Positions 11,144 to 54,081 of a stretch of 64,000 nt of DNA are shown here, piece by piece. Source of the stretch: Mercenaria mercenaria (taxonomy: Eukaryota; Mollusca; Bivalvia; Venerida; Veneridae). Location: assembly GCF_021730395.1 (NCBI RefSeq), contig NC_069367.1:15064501-15128500 (forward strand), read 5' to 3'. The number at the start of each line of letters is the position of its first letter. The stretch's first letter is position 1. The position numbers and the translations under genes are program-made. The notes beneath the pieces are model-generated. The model saw nothing but the letters and a program-made list of their open reading frames with translations. It was not told the DNA's origin and made no database searches.

Positions 11144-14100
11144 TTGCTGCTAAATGAAAGGAAAAATTTATTTATAAACTATGAGTAAGTGGTTTTTCGT
11201 CGTCTGAACGTACGGGAGTGTGTCACTCAAGCTGCTACTGACACAGATTAGAAAATTGCGGAAAAAAACGTAAATTTTTCATTACTCTTACATTTTTCAT
11301 GATATATTCAGGTAAACTAATTATTCCGATGAATATCTCTGAAACAGAATCACTTCCTGAAGAATAGTATTCCATTTATAATTTGATGATCAATATATGC
11401 ACATATTTTCGCGATGCATGATGTAGTTTGTGTTTTTTCACTTTTCAACTTGTATGATTTTCTGAGATTATCAGGATCATTTATTATCTCAGGACGGATA
11501 AGGTGATTTGTTTCCAGCTGGTATTAAATTTATTAAATATAACATGTTGTCTGCTCTGGTATATATACGATGATCAGGCATGTTTTCCCTTCAAAATAAT
11601 TTGACAGTCAGATTGTTCAAAGAAGTATAAAATACACAGATTTGCAACTGGCTGTAATCTCGCGTGAGCTCGTGTCAGAGCGTGATTCGGCGTTATCATA
11701 CTAAAAACAAACATCGGCGAGCATGGAGTTACAATTTGTACCTTTAAAACTACATTTAAAGTACATGTTAGCTTCTAAAACAAAATTTGTTTAATGTGAA
11801 ATGGTCTTAAGACACGAAGAACACGTTTTTTTTGTCATCGAAAGAAGCGTGGTTGTACGGTGATAATTATTTTACCGATGAATAATTGCTTTCGCATACA
11901 AAATGGCGCGTGGAGAAAACGCCACTTCCGGTAAACGAGATCTTGTTTTTTTGTCACGGGAGGTTGGCGAGATTTGCTCTATATGCCTTTCAAGTTGCCA
12001 ATCTATTTATTTTTATAGCTCTTTGGATTGTTTTAAAATTCTAATATTTCATTATTTGTGATCCAAGGCCACACAAGGGCAAATTATCTTACAGGACCAA
12101 AATAATGGAGGATAAATCACAGTACACATTCATGTGAAGTTATTGGTTTTATCGTTAGCGCATAGGCTGTGTAGACATGCGTTACAGTACATACATAGGT
12201 TTAAACAGGGGAGTAGACACTCCGTATAAATCAACACATTTGTCTGTCTTATCCTGTCGTCTATACCAGTAAATATCGAGCGGCTGTTAGCGATCAGTAT
12301 TTTGTTTTCGCCATTAGCAGTTACGTGTGTATTTAGCAAAATTAGCTCACGTCGCTAATCATAGAGCTATAACACATTGTGTTCAAAGGGTTTAACAGTC
12401 ACATGTTATTGTTAAGTGGCGATTAAGAAAAAAACAGTGTGCAACTGCATGTTGTCATATGCTTAATTATTATCAATTATCTCGAGCTCTCTTCCTTGCA
12501 TAAATATTTCACCACGTAACTTCAGTATTTATCAAAGGACCTATTTTGATTGGATATGAATAAATAAAATGTCAGCAGAAAGATGATACTTTTCTTACTC
12601 TTGCAGAGCCGTAATTACAGTTTAGAGTGTTAGATTTCTACATACAGAAACATTTTTTTTTACTTGTAGAGAATGACTTAAACGAGATTGTTGTTTAAAC
12701 TCCAAAATTAATTTAATCGTAAATCTGATGTGTGAAAAATACAATGTATTTAAATTATAATAACATTGAAATTTAAAAAAAAAAGGCCAACAACAAATTT
12801 ACATTTAGTGGCAAACTCTGCTTACTCAAAACTTTTAGATAAATCTGCAGAAAAATACCCTAGGTTTAACACACATTTAAATGGTGAAGAACAAAGCAAT
12901 ATGCAGGCAATAGTTTACAGCTTGGACTTGCTAATTTTATCAAAATATGTCATAATTTTTTTGTTCTAAATACATGTACTCTGAATCAACAAGGCAAATA
13001 GCATGTAAAAAATGACATCTTTCTCTCTGTGTGAAACAAGCCTACATTTAACCATTTTCACACAGCGAAATGTAACATTTAATGTAGATATCTTGCCTTC
13101 AAAAACAGATGTAGGCGATAATTCCATGGCAGAACTTCCGTTTTCAACAAAAAATGCAACAAATGCTTTCCGAGACTTTCACTTAAAGGACAATTTAAAC
13201 TGTACAACGTAAGTGTGTGGACAATGGCGGAATAACCTACAACACACGCTTCGATTGAACGACAGGATAAACTAAGATAAATGCTGCAATCCAGTCCCCG
13301 TATCAGTCGTTCCAGGTTTAAATCAACCAGAAAATTTGTAATTTTGGAAATTATTTCATAACTTTTAAATAAATCAAGGAGGAATTGAATCCCCTTTTGA
13401 TACATGAAAGTTTTCTTTGAATTTATGGCCAATTCGTGACAAAATCGGCATTTAAACCTGTAGCATGTGAAGTGTCGGCAGTGATGAAAATTTCAGCGGA
13501 AATTTCCTCCACTATCAGTTGAGTCCAATAGCTCTATCTATTCTTTGAATAGTCAAGCCAAAATTTTGCATTCGAATTGTCCATATACTAATATTTCTAG
13601 TTACGAACTATTTGTCTAGTTTACTGGATGTTTATAAATTGTATTGAACATGAACACCTTAATGTTATCATCAGCATTATCACAAGTTACACTCTGTATG
13701 TAGTGCAATGTGTGTCATCTGCTGTGAGAAATATTAGGCATTGTTTTAATGTGTTTCTCTTAAAAGATAATGTTTCTATCACAGTTTTCACATGCAATTT
13801 TCACTAAACTGTCCCACAAAACAACCTTCCTTAAAAAATTTTGTGAACTAAATTCGGGGAACTTTTTGCCTTCATTTTGGGAAAAAAGCATACTTATTCA
13901 GCTGTCTACAGACTGTTTGCTGGAGTCAGTTTATGAAGGAAAAAATCCCTGGTATCAGTTAAACTTCAAGCTCACATTTCAATTAATTGCATTTAATTTT
14001 TAAAGCTAAGCTTATTACAGTAAGCATATTCCATTCAAAATAAATTCTTTAGTCAGGATCAAAGTATCATACATTTATTATGTACTCTTTAATTAAACAT

Positions 14101-14256
14101 TTGTTTTCTGTTAAAATGATTTTGACTAATGAAATTATTTGCTTCTTAGTAACATCCTTAACTTTTTGCCGGATATATTTTTTTGCCATTCCTCACCACA
14201 AACCCTTTCGGCGGGGGATACCAATTCATCAAATTTGCTTGTTGTCTTCTATTTTC
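11144..14256. other. Gene-free stretch upstream of NKAP: promoter and 5' UTR intron candidate
   Basis: No coding sequence recognised. CpG density is higher at about 11640-11950 than in surrounding AT-rich DNA. A strong-looking splice donor (AACGTAAGTG) lies at about 13208, and the acceptor just before the NKAP start codon at 14257-14258 implies at least one non-coding upstream exon somewhere here. A remnant of the AGCTCGACTATTC element end is visible near 13525-13560. Open frames at 13012-13432 on both strands have no family resemblance. Confidence 0.45.
11900..11932 (+). promoter_or_regulatory. Candidate NKAP promoter: YY1-like and ETS-like sites
   Basis: AAAATGGCGCG (YY1-like) is followed 13 bp later by ACTTCCGGT (ETS-like). 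Both are typical of TATA-less housekeeping promoters close to the start of transcription. It lies 2.4 kb upstream of the NKAP start codon, in the locally CpG-richer stretch. The link to NKAP is an inference; a similar ATGGCGG lies at about 13234. Confidence 0.35.
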
Positions 14257-14289
14257 AGACTATTACTAAGATGAAACTGTAGAAACACA

Positions 14290-44941
<30,652 letters not shown>

Positions 44942-45488
44942 GAGTGTTTGAAAATCTGATAGTTGACTAGCTTAAAGTAAATGTGTGCTTGCATTATGTG
45001 CAGACAGTCTTTATTGATACTGTCAGCTTTAAATAGTGCAATTTATTAGTGGCAAATCTGTGTATACATGTACACAAATATACAGATGTACACAGTAACA
45101 AACTTTTAAAAGAAGTTTTGCTAGTGTGTTTTAAAACAAGTAGGTAACGCTATGAAATCTGTTGAATAGGAATTATGAATGTTGAAATGCTGTGGAAATG
45201 TAAGGGATTGATAAACCCTGTCCGGAAAAATTAACACACATAAATGTACAATTATGGTTTAGAGAGTGACAGAAATAAGTTTACAAGTGATTTATGAATG
45301 TTTACATCAATATTTGGTTAAAATTCCAATGTTAACATATGGATTTTTCACCAAGTTGGAGATTATTGAAATATGTAATTACATCCAAACACATACAAAT
45401 ATTGAACTTCAGCTACTCATGTATGAATAGGAACTCGAGAAGGCTGTAACATTTAGTAATTGATTATGTAAATAGAAATGTATGTCAC

Positions 45489-45494
45489 AATAAA
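45489..45494 (+). promoter_or_regulatory. NKAP: Polyadenylation signal of NKAP
   Basis: AATAAA about 550 bp past the NKAP stop, followed within 25 bp by a T/GT-rich stretch (TTTTGTTGTTTG). It is the best candidate for the gene's 3' end. Confidence 0.7.
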
Positions 45495-46016
45495 TTATTT
45501 TTGTTATAAAATCTGTTTTGTTGTTTGTTCATCTATTAAATTGACATTGCTTCTAAAAATATTGTCACAAAGTACTGAAAAAGAAAAACTTTTGGAATTG
45601 TGTTAAAATTGCTAAGTAGATTATCAGTACAGAAATAGCTCTGAAGAAAAAAGGTCGGAAGGTGTCAGTCCATCTTTCCATAATGTACTGGTCAGTAACT
45701 GCCATTCAAGGGATTTTGATACATTGTATTACTTGGCATAAATGTTCCCGATAACAAGACTTAGGCCCAATGTCATACTCGAATGTCAAAAGGTTTTAAG
45801 GGTACAAGTCCGTAGCTATCATCAAAGATGGGATTTTAGTATTACTTAGATAAAATGTTTCCATAAAGGATAGATGTGCTGTGAACAAAACCCAGTCCTG
45901 TGATTCCAAGATCAAGAGACACTTCTGGAGATCAAATGTCTGTTCAATGTAGTCTGTCATACATCTTGAGAGTGATTTTACTTAGTGCAATTTTTCACAT
46001 AGCAGGAAACATTGGG
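45495..46016. other. Intergenic, decayed tandem-core sequence
   Basis: 45650-46016, continuing at 46955-47010 after the hAT insertion, has diverged units with GGGATTTTGATA and ACTTGGCATAAATGTTCCC, related to 31711-32564. No gene. Confidence 0.5.
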
Positions 46017-46024
46017 CTCAAGAT

Positions 46025-46946
46025 CAGGGTTGTAGTAATGCTAATGCTAATGCTAATGCATTAGTAATGCATTTTTTTTTCAAATAATGCCAAGTAATGA
46101 TTAATGCCACGATTTTAGCATTAAAAATAATGCTAATTTAATGCCAAAGTAAGTAATGCTAATGCTAATGCTTAGCATTGCTTAGGCATTATTTTTTGTA
46201 TCACTGGAAGAAAAATAATACACATGTATGCTGTTATTTATACAGGTTATAGTAGTTCTCTAATAGATTTTTGTTCGATTTTAATAAACTGTCTGATGAT
46301 ATAATTGCCTTTTGTTCAATGTACACCTGAAAGATTTTGAAAAATACATTTAAAACCTTGGACAACTCCAAGGTGCAAATTTTTAATAGCCATAGAAGTG
46401 TGACATAATTAGATTTGTCACCCAAAATATCAAACAGCATCTATTATCTTTTGACACCTTTTTATCAATTAACACTATGCCATTGTTATTGATGTTTAAG
46501 ACCTGTTTAAGGCAGCTAGCTTTTACATATCATGTTAAATTAGGCTGTTAGGGAGCCATTAAACAGGTACTTGACTTTCTCTAACAGTTTAAATGCTCAT
46601 GCATGCTGTACTTCCAACATTAGGTATTTTTATTTTTTTTTTTTATAAAGTAATGGTAAAAGAAAAAAATCAGATATAATACAAGGAAGTCATACACGTA
46701 TTTAACTATTCATGTAGACGACCTAGACCTAGGTAAACTAAAATGATTTTATGAAAAACAGTGTATGTGATAATAACATGCAATGATTCTCAAAAAGTAA
46801 TGGTAATGCTAATGCACCCTATGTAATGCTAATTTAATGCATTATTTTGATAAAAATGAGTAATGCTAATGCTAATTTAATGCCATCTTTTCCCAAGTAA
46901 TGCTAATTTAATGCATTACTATTGCAAGTAATTATTAACAACCCTG
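46025..46946. mobile_element. Non-autonomous hAT-like transposon with perfect 8-bp target duplication
   Basis: 922 bp, starting CAGGGTTGTAGTAATGC and ending TTAACAACCCTG, flanked by CTCAAGAT at 46017-46024 and 46947-46954. Inverted CAGGGTTGT ends and an 8-bp duplication are hallmarks of hAT. The first 175 bp and last 150 bp are full of TAATGC/GCATTA motifs, likely transposase-binding sites. The interior has no transposase frame. Confidence 0.9.
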
Positions 46947-46954
46947 CTCAAGAT

Positions 46955-47890
46955 CCAGGCCTTAACTTCCAGAGGTCAAACTTTATAGTCAGAGGATTTT
47001 TACAGGGTCTGTATCAATTAAACAAGAATGTAAACACCAACAGGGCAACAACATTGAACCCATTATTTATTGGCACATTTCAGCCAGTAAAAAAAGAATA
47101 GCCTAAAATTGCAGCATCAAAAAGAACAGGTTTGACCACTGACCTCTTAGTGCGACTTTGGCCTTTGAGATAGGCAATACTATGTTTCATTAAAGTTATT
47201 ATTTCTGCCAAATAAACGAGCCAGTTATATATATAACACAAGACTGCCCAAGATCTACTTCCATATATATTGAATTGTAATGCCTAATGGTTTATACATG
47301 CGACACTCTGTTTCTTAAAGGTTAACACTCGTGCCAGATATAAGAAAGATTGCTCCATGCATGTTTTAAGTTACTGTTCAAACAAAATCAGATGGAAACT
47401 GGCATAAACACATGCACACATCTTTACCCATTGCTCCACTTTTCAAATAATATGATATAAGGCACACTTAATGTCCTCATATATAGGTAGGAGTCACTGG
47501 TAGTCCTGTTATGACTTTTATCAAAATAATCCGCAGAAGTAGTCTGGTAACAGATCCATCATTGTTATGCATTTGATAGTCAAAATGGATGTTAATACCT
47601 TGGATATTTTTGCTCACATGTTGAAAAAGGGTTTCAAATAGAGCATTTTGAGAGGTGAATTAGAAATAAGTCTTAAATGCATTATAGATAAGGAAGCACT
47701 TAGGCTTCTGTTGCAGTCACCCTCAATTTGTTGTCACCCTGTTGTCTGAATCAGCATCAACATTGGCAGGTGTCTCTCAAAAGGTTTTACACACAAGCAG
47801 TTTTCTCAAAAACAACTAGTCAAAATGCTTTCAAACTTTGTACATACCATTGTCATCATGAGATGACCTCACTAGACCAGTTACATAACT
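46955..47890. other. Intergenic stretch without recognised gene
   Basis: After about 50 bp of decayed repeat, AT-rich sequence with no exon or element ends that I can identify. Confidence 0.45.
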
Positions 47891-47902
47891 CCAGCTTTTA
47901 TT

Positions 47903-48174
47903 TATTTTATTTTGTTGGATTTAACGTCGCACCGACACATGATAGGTCATATGGCGACTTTCCAGCTTTTAATGGTGGAGGAAGACCCCAGGTGCCCCTT
48001 CGTGCATTATTTCATCACGAGCGGGCACCTGGGTAGAACCACCGACCTTCCGTAAGCCAGCTGGATGGCTTCCTCACATGAAGAATTCAACGCCCCGAGT
48101 GAGGCTCGAACCCACATCGATGAGGGGCAAGTGATTTGAAGTCATCGACCTTAACCACTCGCCACGGAGGCCCC
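47903..48174 (-). mobile_element. Intact tRNA-derived SINE with 12-bp target duplication
   Basis: On the minus strand the head reads GGCCTCCGTGGCGAGTGGTT (A box TGGCGAGTGG) and the B box is GGGTTCGAGCCTC. Then follow GAATTCTTCATGTGAGGAAG, the CCAGCTGGCTTACGGAAGG block, the conserved GGGGTCTTCCTCCACCAT block, and a tail with AACAAAATAAAATA. It is flanked by perfect CCAGCTTTTATT at 47891-47902 and 48175-48186. The layout (tRNA head, conserved central domain, LINE-like tail) recalls the molluscan V-SINE/RUDI type, but that name needs a database match. Confidence 0.9.
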
Positions 48175-48186
48175 CCAGCTTTTATT

Positions 48187-48279
48187 ATACCCCCACAAAT
48201 GTCGGTCTGTAATTTTTGGTACACAGGTGTAACATCATAAAATACAGGTCAAGTTCGACTCTGGCTACAAACCACCAAT
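48187..48279 (+). repeat. Left part of a 'TATACCCCCAC' repeat split by the following element
   Basis: ATACCCCCACAAATGTCGG and GGTACACAGGTGTAACATCA continue at 50220-50580, where two more units (GGCCCCTTTCCAACTTAAAA) follow. The split is caused by 48280-50219. Confidence 0.7.
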
Positions 48280-50219
48280 TTTTAGCTCACCTGTCACAAA
48301 GTGACAAGGTGAGCTTTTGTGATCGCGCAGTGTCCGTCGGTAAACTTTTTGCTTGTGACCACTCTAGAGGTCACATTTTTCATGGGATCTTTATGAAAAT
48401 TGGTCAGAATGTTCATCTTGATGATATCTAGGTCAAGTTCGAAACTGGGTCACGTGCGGTCAAAAACTAGGTCAGTAGGTCTAAAAATAGAAAAACCTTG
48501 TGACCACTCTAGAGGTCACATTTTTCATGTGATCTTCATGAAAGTTGGTCAGAATGTTCATCTTGATGATATCTAGGTCAAGTTCGAAACTGGGTCACGT
48601 GCAGTCAAAAACTAGGTCAGTAGGTCTAAAAATAGAAAAACCTTGTGACCACTCTAGAGGTCACATTTTTCATGGGATCTTCATGAAAGTTGGTCAGAAT
48701 GTTCATCTTGATGATATCTAGGTCAAGTTCGAAACTGGGTCACATGCAGTCAAAAACTAGGTCAGTAGGTCTAAAAATAGGAAAACCTTGTGACCACTCT
48801 AGAGGTCACATTTTTCATGGGATCTTCATGAAAGTTGGTCAGAATGTTCATCTTGATGATATCTAGGTCAAGTTCGAAACTGGGTCACGTGCGTTCAAAA
48901 ACTAGGTCAGTAGGTCTAAAAATAGAAAAACCTTGTGACCACTCTAGAGGTCACATTTTTCATGGGATCTTCATGAAAGTTGGTCAGATTGTTCATCTTG
49001 ATGATATCTAGGTCAAGTTCGAAACTGGGTCACGTGTGGTCAAAAACTAGGTCAGTAGGTCTAAAAATAGAAAAACGTTGTGACCACTCTAGAGGTCACA
49101 TTTTTCATGGGATCTTCATGAAAGTTGGTCAGAATGTTCATCTTGATGATATCTAGGTCAAGTTCGAAACTGGGTCACGTGGAGTCAAAAACTAGGTCAG
49201 TAGGTCTAAAAATAGAAAAACCTTGTGACCACTCTAGAGGTCACATTTTTCATGGGATCTTCATGAAAGTTGGTCAGAATGTTCATCTTGATGATATCTA
49301 GGTCAAATTCGAAACTGGGTCACGTGCCTTCAAAAACTAGGTCAGTAGGTCTAAAAATAGAAAAACCTTGTGACCACTTTAGAGGTCACATTTTTCATGG
49401 GATCTTCATGAAAGTTGGTCAGAATGTTCATCTTGATGATATCTAGGTCAAGTTCGAAACTGGGTCACGTGCGGTCAAAAACTAGGTCAGTAGGTCTAAA
49501 AATAGAAAAACCTTGTGACCACTCTAGAGGTCACATTTTTCATGGGATCTTCATGAAAGTTGGTCAGAATGTTCATCTTGATGATATCTAGGTCAAGTTC
49601 GAAACTGGGTGACGTGCGGTCAAAAACTAGGTCAGTAGGTCTAAAAATAGAAAAACCTTGTGACCACTCTAGAGGTCACATTTTTCATGGGATCTTCATG
49701 AAAAATGGTCAGAATGTTCATCTTGATGATATCTAGGTCAAGTGCGAAACTGGGTTACGTGCCTTCAAAAACTAGGTCAGTAGGTCTAAAAATAGAAAAA
49801 CCTTGTGACCACTCTAGAGGTCACATTTTTCATGGGATCTTCATGAAAGTTGGTCAGAATGTTCATCTTGATGATATGTAGGTCAAGTTCGAAACTGGGT
49901 CACATGCGGTCAAGAACTAGGTCAGTAGGTCTAAAAATAGAAAAACCTTGTGACCACTCTAGAGGTCACATTTTTCATGGGATCTTTATGAAAATTGGTC
50001 AGAATGTTCATCTTGATGATATCTAGGGCAGGTTCGAAACTGGGTCACGTGCCTTCAAAAACTAGGTCAGTAGGTCTAAAAATAGAAAAACCTTGTGACC
50101 ACTCTAGAGGTCACATTTTTCATGGGATCTTCATGAAAGTTGGTCAAAAACGATGTCATACTCAAAACTGGGTCATGTGGGAAGAGGTGAGCGATTCAGG
50201 ACCATCATGGTCCTCTTGT
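48280..50219 (+). mobile_element. Tandem-core element, AGCTCACCTGTCAC family, highly uniform copy
   Basis: The 5' stem-loop is AGCTCACCTGTCACAAA / GTGACAAGGTGAGCT, with a short TCCGTCGG. The core is twelve 145-bp units plus a partial one. The 3' end is GTGAGCGATTCAGGACCATC, hairpin with GATGGTCC, then TCTTGT. It has no ORF. The low divergence of units suggests recent amplification, compared with the copy at 25620-27195. Confidence 0.92.
48356..50095 (+). repeat. 145-bp tandem array, 12 units in exact register
   Basis: The anchor TGACCACTCTAGAGG (one T for C at 49371) starts at 48356, 48501, 48646, 48791, 48936, 49081, 49226, 49371, 49516, 49661, 49806, 49951 and 50096, always 145 bp apart. 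Units differ only by scattered substitutions, mostly around the GGGTCACGTGCGGTCAAAAA variable spot. Confidence 0.95.
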
Positions 50220-50580
50220 TTACATAGTTAAGGTCCCTTGCCAACTTAAGATTTTCAAAACTTGTGGTTTCTGGACAATAACTCATGAAAAGCTTGACAG
50301 ATTTAAATAATTTCTGGTACACAGGTGTAACATCATAAAATACAGGTCAAGTTGGACTTTGGCTACAAACCACCAATAATACTTTTACTTACTTAAGGCC
50401 CCTTTCCAACTTAAAATTTGCCAAACTCATGGTTTCCGGACAATAACTCGTGAAAGGTTGGACAGATTTAAATAAGTTTTGGTACACAATACAGGTCAAG
50501 TTCGACTTTGGCTCAAACCACCAATTTTTTTATGTAGTTATGGCCCCTTTCCAACTTAAAATTGAAATATTGGTAAGTGT
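50220..50580 (+). repeat. Right part of the split 'TATACCCCCAC' repeat
   Basis: Two to three units of about 155 bp with AATAACTCATGAAAAGC-like, GGTACACA and GGCTACAAACCACCAAT sequence. It provides an uninterrupted copy of the site into which 48280-50219 inserted. Confidence 0.7.
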
Positions 50581-50684
50581 TATGACCCTTGTGCCATATG
50601 ATGTGAAGGGTGGTGAGGAAAAAACTATTTTAAGTCTGAAGCAAATCCATCAAGTAATGAAGAGATAATCAAGAGATAAAGAGA

Positions 50685-50792
50685 AAGTGCATCAGAACTT
50701 TAACCAAGGTGTGTACGCGGAAGCATGCCAACGCCAATGGCGGGCCGAGTAGAACTGCTCTCCATATACTTCATATAGTCAAGCTAAAAACC
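50685..50792 (-). repeat. Fragment of the AGCTCGACTATTC-family 5' end
   Basis: On the minus strand it reads TTTTTAGCTTGACTATATGA ... ACACACCTTGGTTAAAGTTC, matching the first 100 bp of the family at 3750-5231. No core follows. Confidence 0.6.
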
Positions 50793-52755
50793 AATACAAT
50801 TTGATCAACAAATATTTTTTGTTTATTTCTCTGATACAATGTCAATCAATACAAAGAGATATAAATATAAATACATAAATTAGTAATAAGAAACATGTGA
50901 ACATGTGTGTAAACAACAGAATGATTCATAAACTGTTTTTTTCTTCAATGTTACAAGGGGTATCACTCAATTGTATTGAATTACAGGAAATATTTGAGAC
51001 AACAAGTCACTCTTTAAAGAGAAAGGAATGCCTAAAACTAATTAGGACTTGTACGAAAGTTTTGTCATGCCTTTCATGAAAATGAATGAAATATGCCATT
51101 TTGTTTTATGTTGCTATGGAAACAAAATGACAGTATTTTTTTTTTATCAAAAACTGAAATATTTGTAACTTTTTCATTCTTAAACCAATCAGGAAGATTA
51201 AAAATTTTGTTCACTTCCTTAAATGAAATAAGATGAACTATCAGACAGAAATAGCAAGTAAAACAACACAACCTTTCCCTTTAAGCCACTCTGTCTCAGG
51301 TTGGGCTGACTGACTGAGCTGGGTTTTACATTGCTGCAAACTAAAGTTACATTGGAACTAAGTTTCTTTTGAAAGGCAATGAAGGAACATTTTTTTGCGA
51401 TTTGATATGTAGAAAAACAAAAACACCTTGTTCTGGTGAAAACAATATTACATCTTGCTCTGTATCACAACATTAGTAAGTATCAGAAATCCTTTAAATT
51501 TCTCATCTCTGGTCCTAATTATCCTATTACAATTTTCATGAAAAACCAGTCACAGATTTCTCTTGCACACTCATTCATGTTTCAACAATTTTCAAAACTG
51601 ACTGACAAAGGTTTGAACCCATCTAGAACATACTGATTTGTGCATCCCAAATCAGGAATTCTAGTACTTTTTTATTTCAAAAAAAGGTATATATGTAGTA
51701 CTTTCATAATCAAACAAGTAATCAATGAGAAATTAAGCATAAACGGAAACAAAAGTGCAAATACTACAAAATGGACAAAAAATATCACAAAACAAAAATA
51801 AAATAAAATAAAAAACTAAATTGATATCACACATATGAAATTTTGTCCTATCAAGTAAGTCTTGTGTGTTTTGCAGGATCTAAGACACACCAACATATAT
51901 TTAGGTAATATGCATTTTTCCAGCTTTTGAAGACAGAAAAAGACCTCATATGCCCCAACCACAATCATTTCAGGTGCAAGCAGGCTCCTGGGTGAAACTA
52001 TTGGGCTTCTGTAAGCCAGCTGGACAGGTTCCTCAGATGAAAGACTTCAGTCTACAGTCTGATAAAAAATTTCCAACCCTAAGTGGCCGGGGGCAGGTTG
52101 TCCCAAGTCAGTGACCCTTACATATAAAGTAAGATAAATAGGGAAAATATTACACATAATATTATTCTGATGAATCACATGTCACTAAGTAACTGTGCTG
52201 AAAGACCAGTAGTTAATTACTGATATAACTTGAAAACTTCTCTAACGATGCAAAGAAAAATAATAAACACATCATTCTCATATTTTAAAACTTTTTGAAA
52301 CAAACATAACTTTTAGAGTTTCTATCTGCAACTACAAAAAGTATTTATACAGACTTACTGATTGATATAGTAACCAGTCAGAAAAGGAATTCCCATACAA
52401 TAAAAGATACATTCAAAACAAGGTCTACCAAAAATGACTTCTTTCATGTAAAATGACTTCAAACTAGATTGCATACTTTCTGATTTTTAATTTTCAAATA
52501 CAGAAATTATGTGATTGTAAAATAAAGCCATTGGCAAGCATTTATCATTGCATTATAAGGGTAAAAACAACATTTGTTCACAAATAAATTCAACACAACA
52601 AAACCAAAAACACAAAAAAGGTCATTTTGTAAACATTTCAGTAAATAACAACATAGCTCAGTTACACCTTTCATGACCATTTCAAGGAAAATTCATTCCA
52701 GTATCAAAAATGTACAATTTCTGTCTACGCAACTTCATTTAGTAATACTTAAATA
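50793..52755. other. Intergenic AT-rich region
   Basis: No gene recognised. 51910-52130 is a strongly decayed minus-strand copy of the 47903-48174 SINE (TGTAAGCCAGCTGGACAGGT, then CCTCAGATGAAAGACTTCA). The rest is AT-rich. The 3' UTR of the protease gene may extend into its right end. Confidence 0.5.
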
Positions 52756-54081
52756 ACAAGAGCTGTCCGTAAGACAGCCAAGCTCGACTATTCGAAATAT
52801 TGTCACAGAAGCAGGAAATTATTACCCAAAATGTTAAATATCAAAAGAGTTTTAAGTTCGAAACGGGACATAATTTGACTAAAATGCATATCAGAGTTAT
52901 GGGACTTGATGCTATCAACTAGTTTAATAACCCCGAAGAAACATGTTAAGTTTCAATTCCATATCTGCATTAGTTTTGGAGATAGTAACTTGCATGTAAA
53001 ACTTTAACCAGAATTTTCTAAGTCCAAAAGGGGGCATAATTTGCTCAAAATACATGTTAAGAGTTATGGAACTTGACCCAGTGAGGTTGGTAACTGACCT
53101 AGAAAAAGAATAAATAAGTTTCAAAGCTATATGCCTTTTGGTAATAGCTGTATGTACTTGCACGCAAAACTTTAACCAGGATTTTCTAAGTCCAAAAGGG
53201 GCATAATTTGCCCAAAATACAAGTCAGAGTTATGGGACTTGATTCTATCAACTAGTTTTATAACCCCGAAGACACATGTGAAGTTTCAATTTAATATCTG
53301 CATTAGTTTTGGAGATAGTAACTTGCATGTAAAACTTTAACCAGGATTTTCTAAGTCCAAAAGGGGGCATAATTTGCTCAAAATACATGTCAGAGTTATG
53401 GGACTTGGCCCAGTGAGGTAGGTAATTGATCTAGAAAAAGAAAAAATAAGTTTCAAATCAATATGCCTTTTAGTAATAGCTGTATGTACTTGCACGCAAA
53501 ACTTTAACCAGAATTTTCTAAGTCCAAAAGGGGGCATAATTTGGCCAAAATACATGTCAGAGTTATGGGACTTGACCCAGTGAGGTAGGTAATTGATCTA
53601 GAAAAAGAAAAAATAAGTTTCAAATCTATATGCCTTTTAGTAATAGCTGTATGTACTTGCACGCAAAACTTTAACCAAAATTTTCTAAGTACAAAAGGGG
53701 GCATAATTTGGCCAAAATGAAGGTCAGAGTTATGGGACTTGGTGCTATCAACTAGTTTTATAACCCCGAAGACACATGTGAAGTTTCAATTCAATATCTG
53801 CATTAGTTTTGGAGATAGTAACTTGCATGTAAAACTTTAACCAGAATTTTCTAAGTCCAAAAGGGGGCATAATTTGCTCAAAATACATGTTAGAGTTATG
53901 GAACTTGACCCAGTGAGGTTGGTAATTGACCTAGAAAAAGAATAAATAAGTTTCAAAGCTATATGCCTTTAAATGATAGCTGTATGTACTTGCATGCAAA
54001 AACTTAACCAAGGTGTGACGCCGGCGTCGGCGTCGGGTGAGTAGAATAGCTAGACTATTCTTCGAATAGTCGAGCTAAAAA
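52756..54081 (-). mobile_element. AGCTCGACTATTC-family element, minus copy
   Basis: The reverse orientation of the element at 3750-5231. It starts ACAAGAGCTGTCCGTAAGAC and ends GAATAGTCGAGCTAAAA with the GCGTCGGCGTCGG stretch before the terminal stem. The core has about three and a half 332-bp units, two of them nearly identical. Short open frames inside are repeat by-products. It lies 245 bp beyond the protease stop codon. Confidence 0.85.

Noticed and set aside
13079-13432. 117-residue minus-strand frame (and 13012-13212 on the plus strand)
   Set aside because: No recognisable domain; the two overlap on opposite strands in a region expected to be a 5' UTR intron.
48356-50095. Regular array considered as a CRISPR
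   Set aside because: Units are 145 bp, with no alternating conserved repeat and unique spacer, in a eukaryotic intergenic element.
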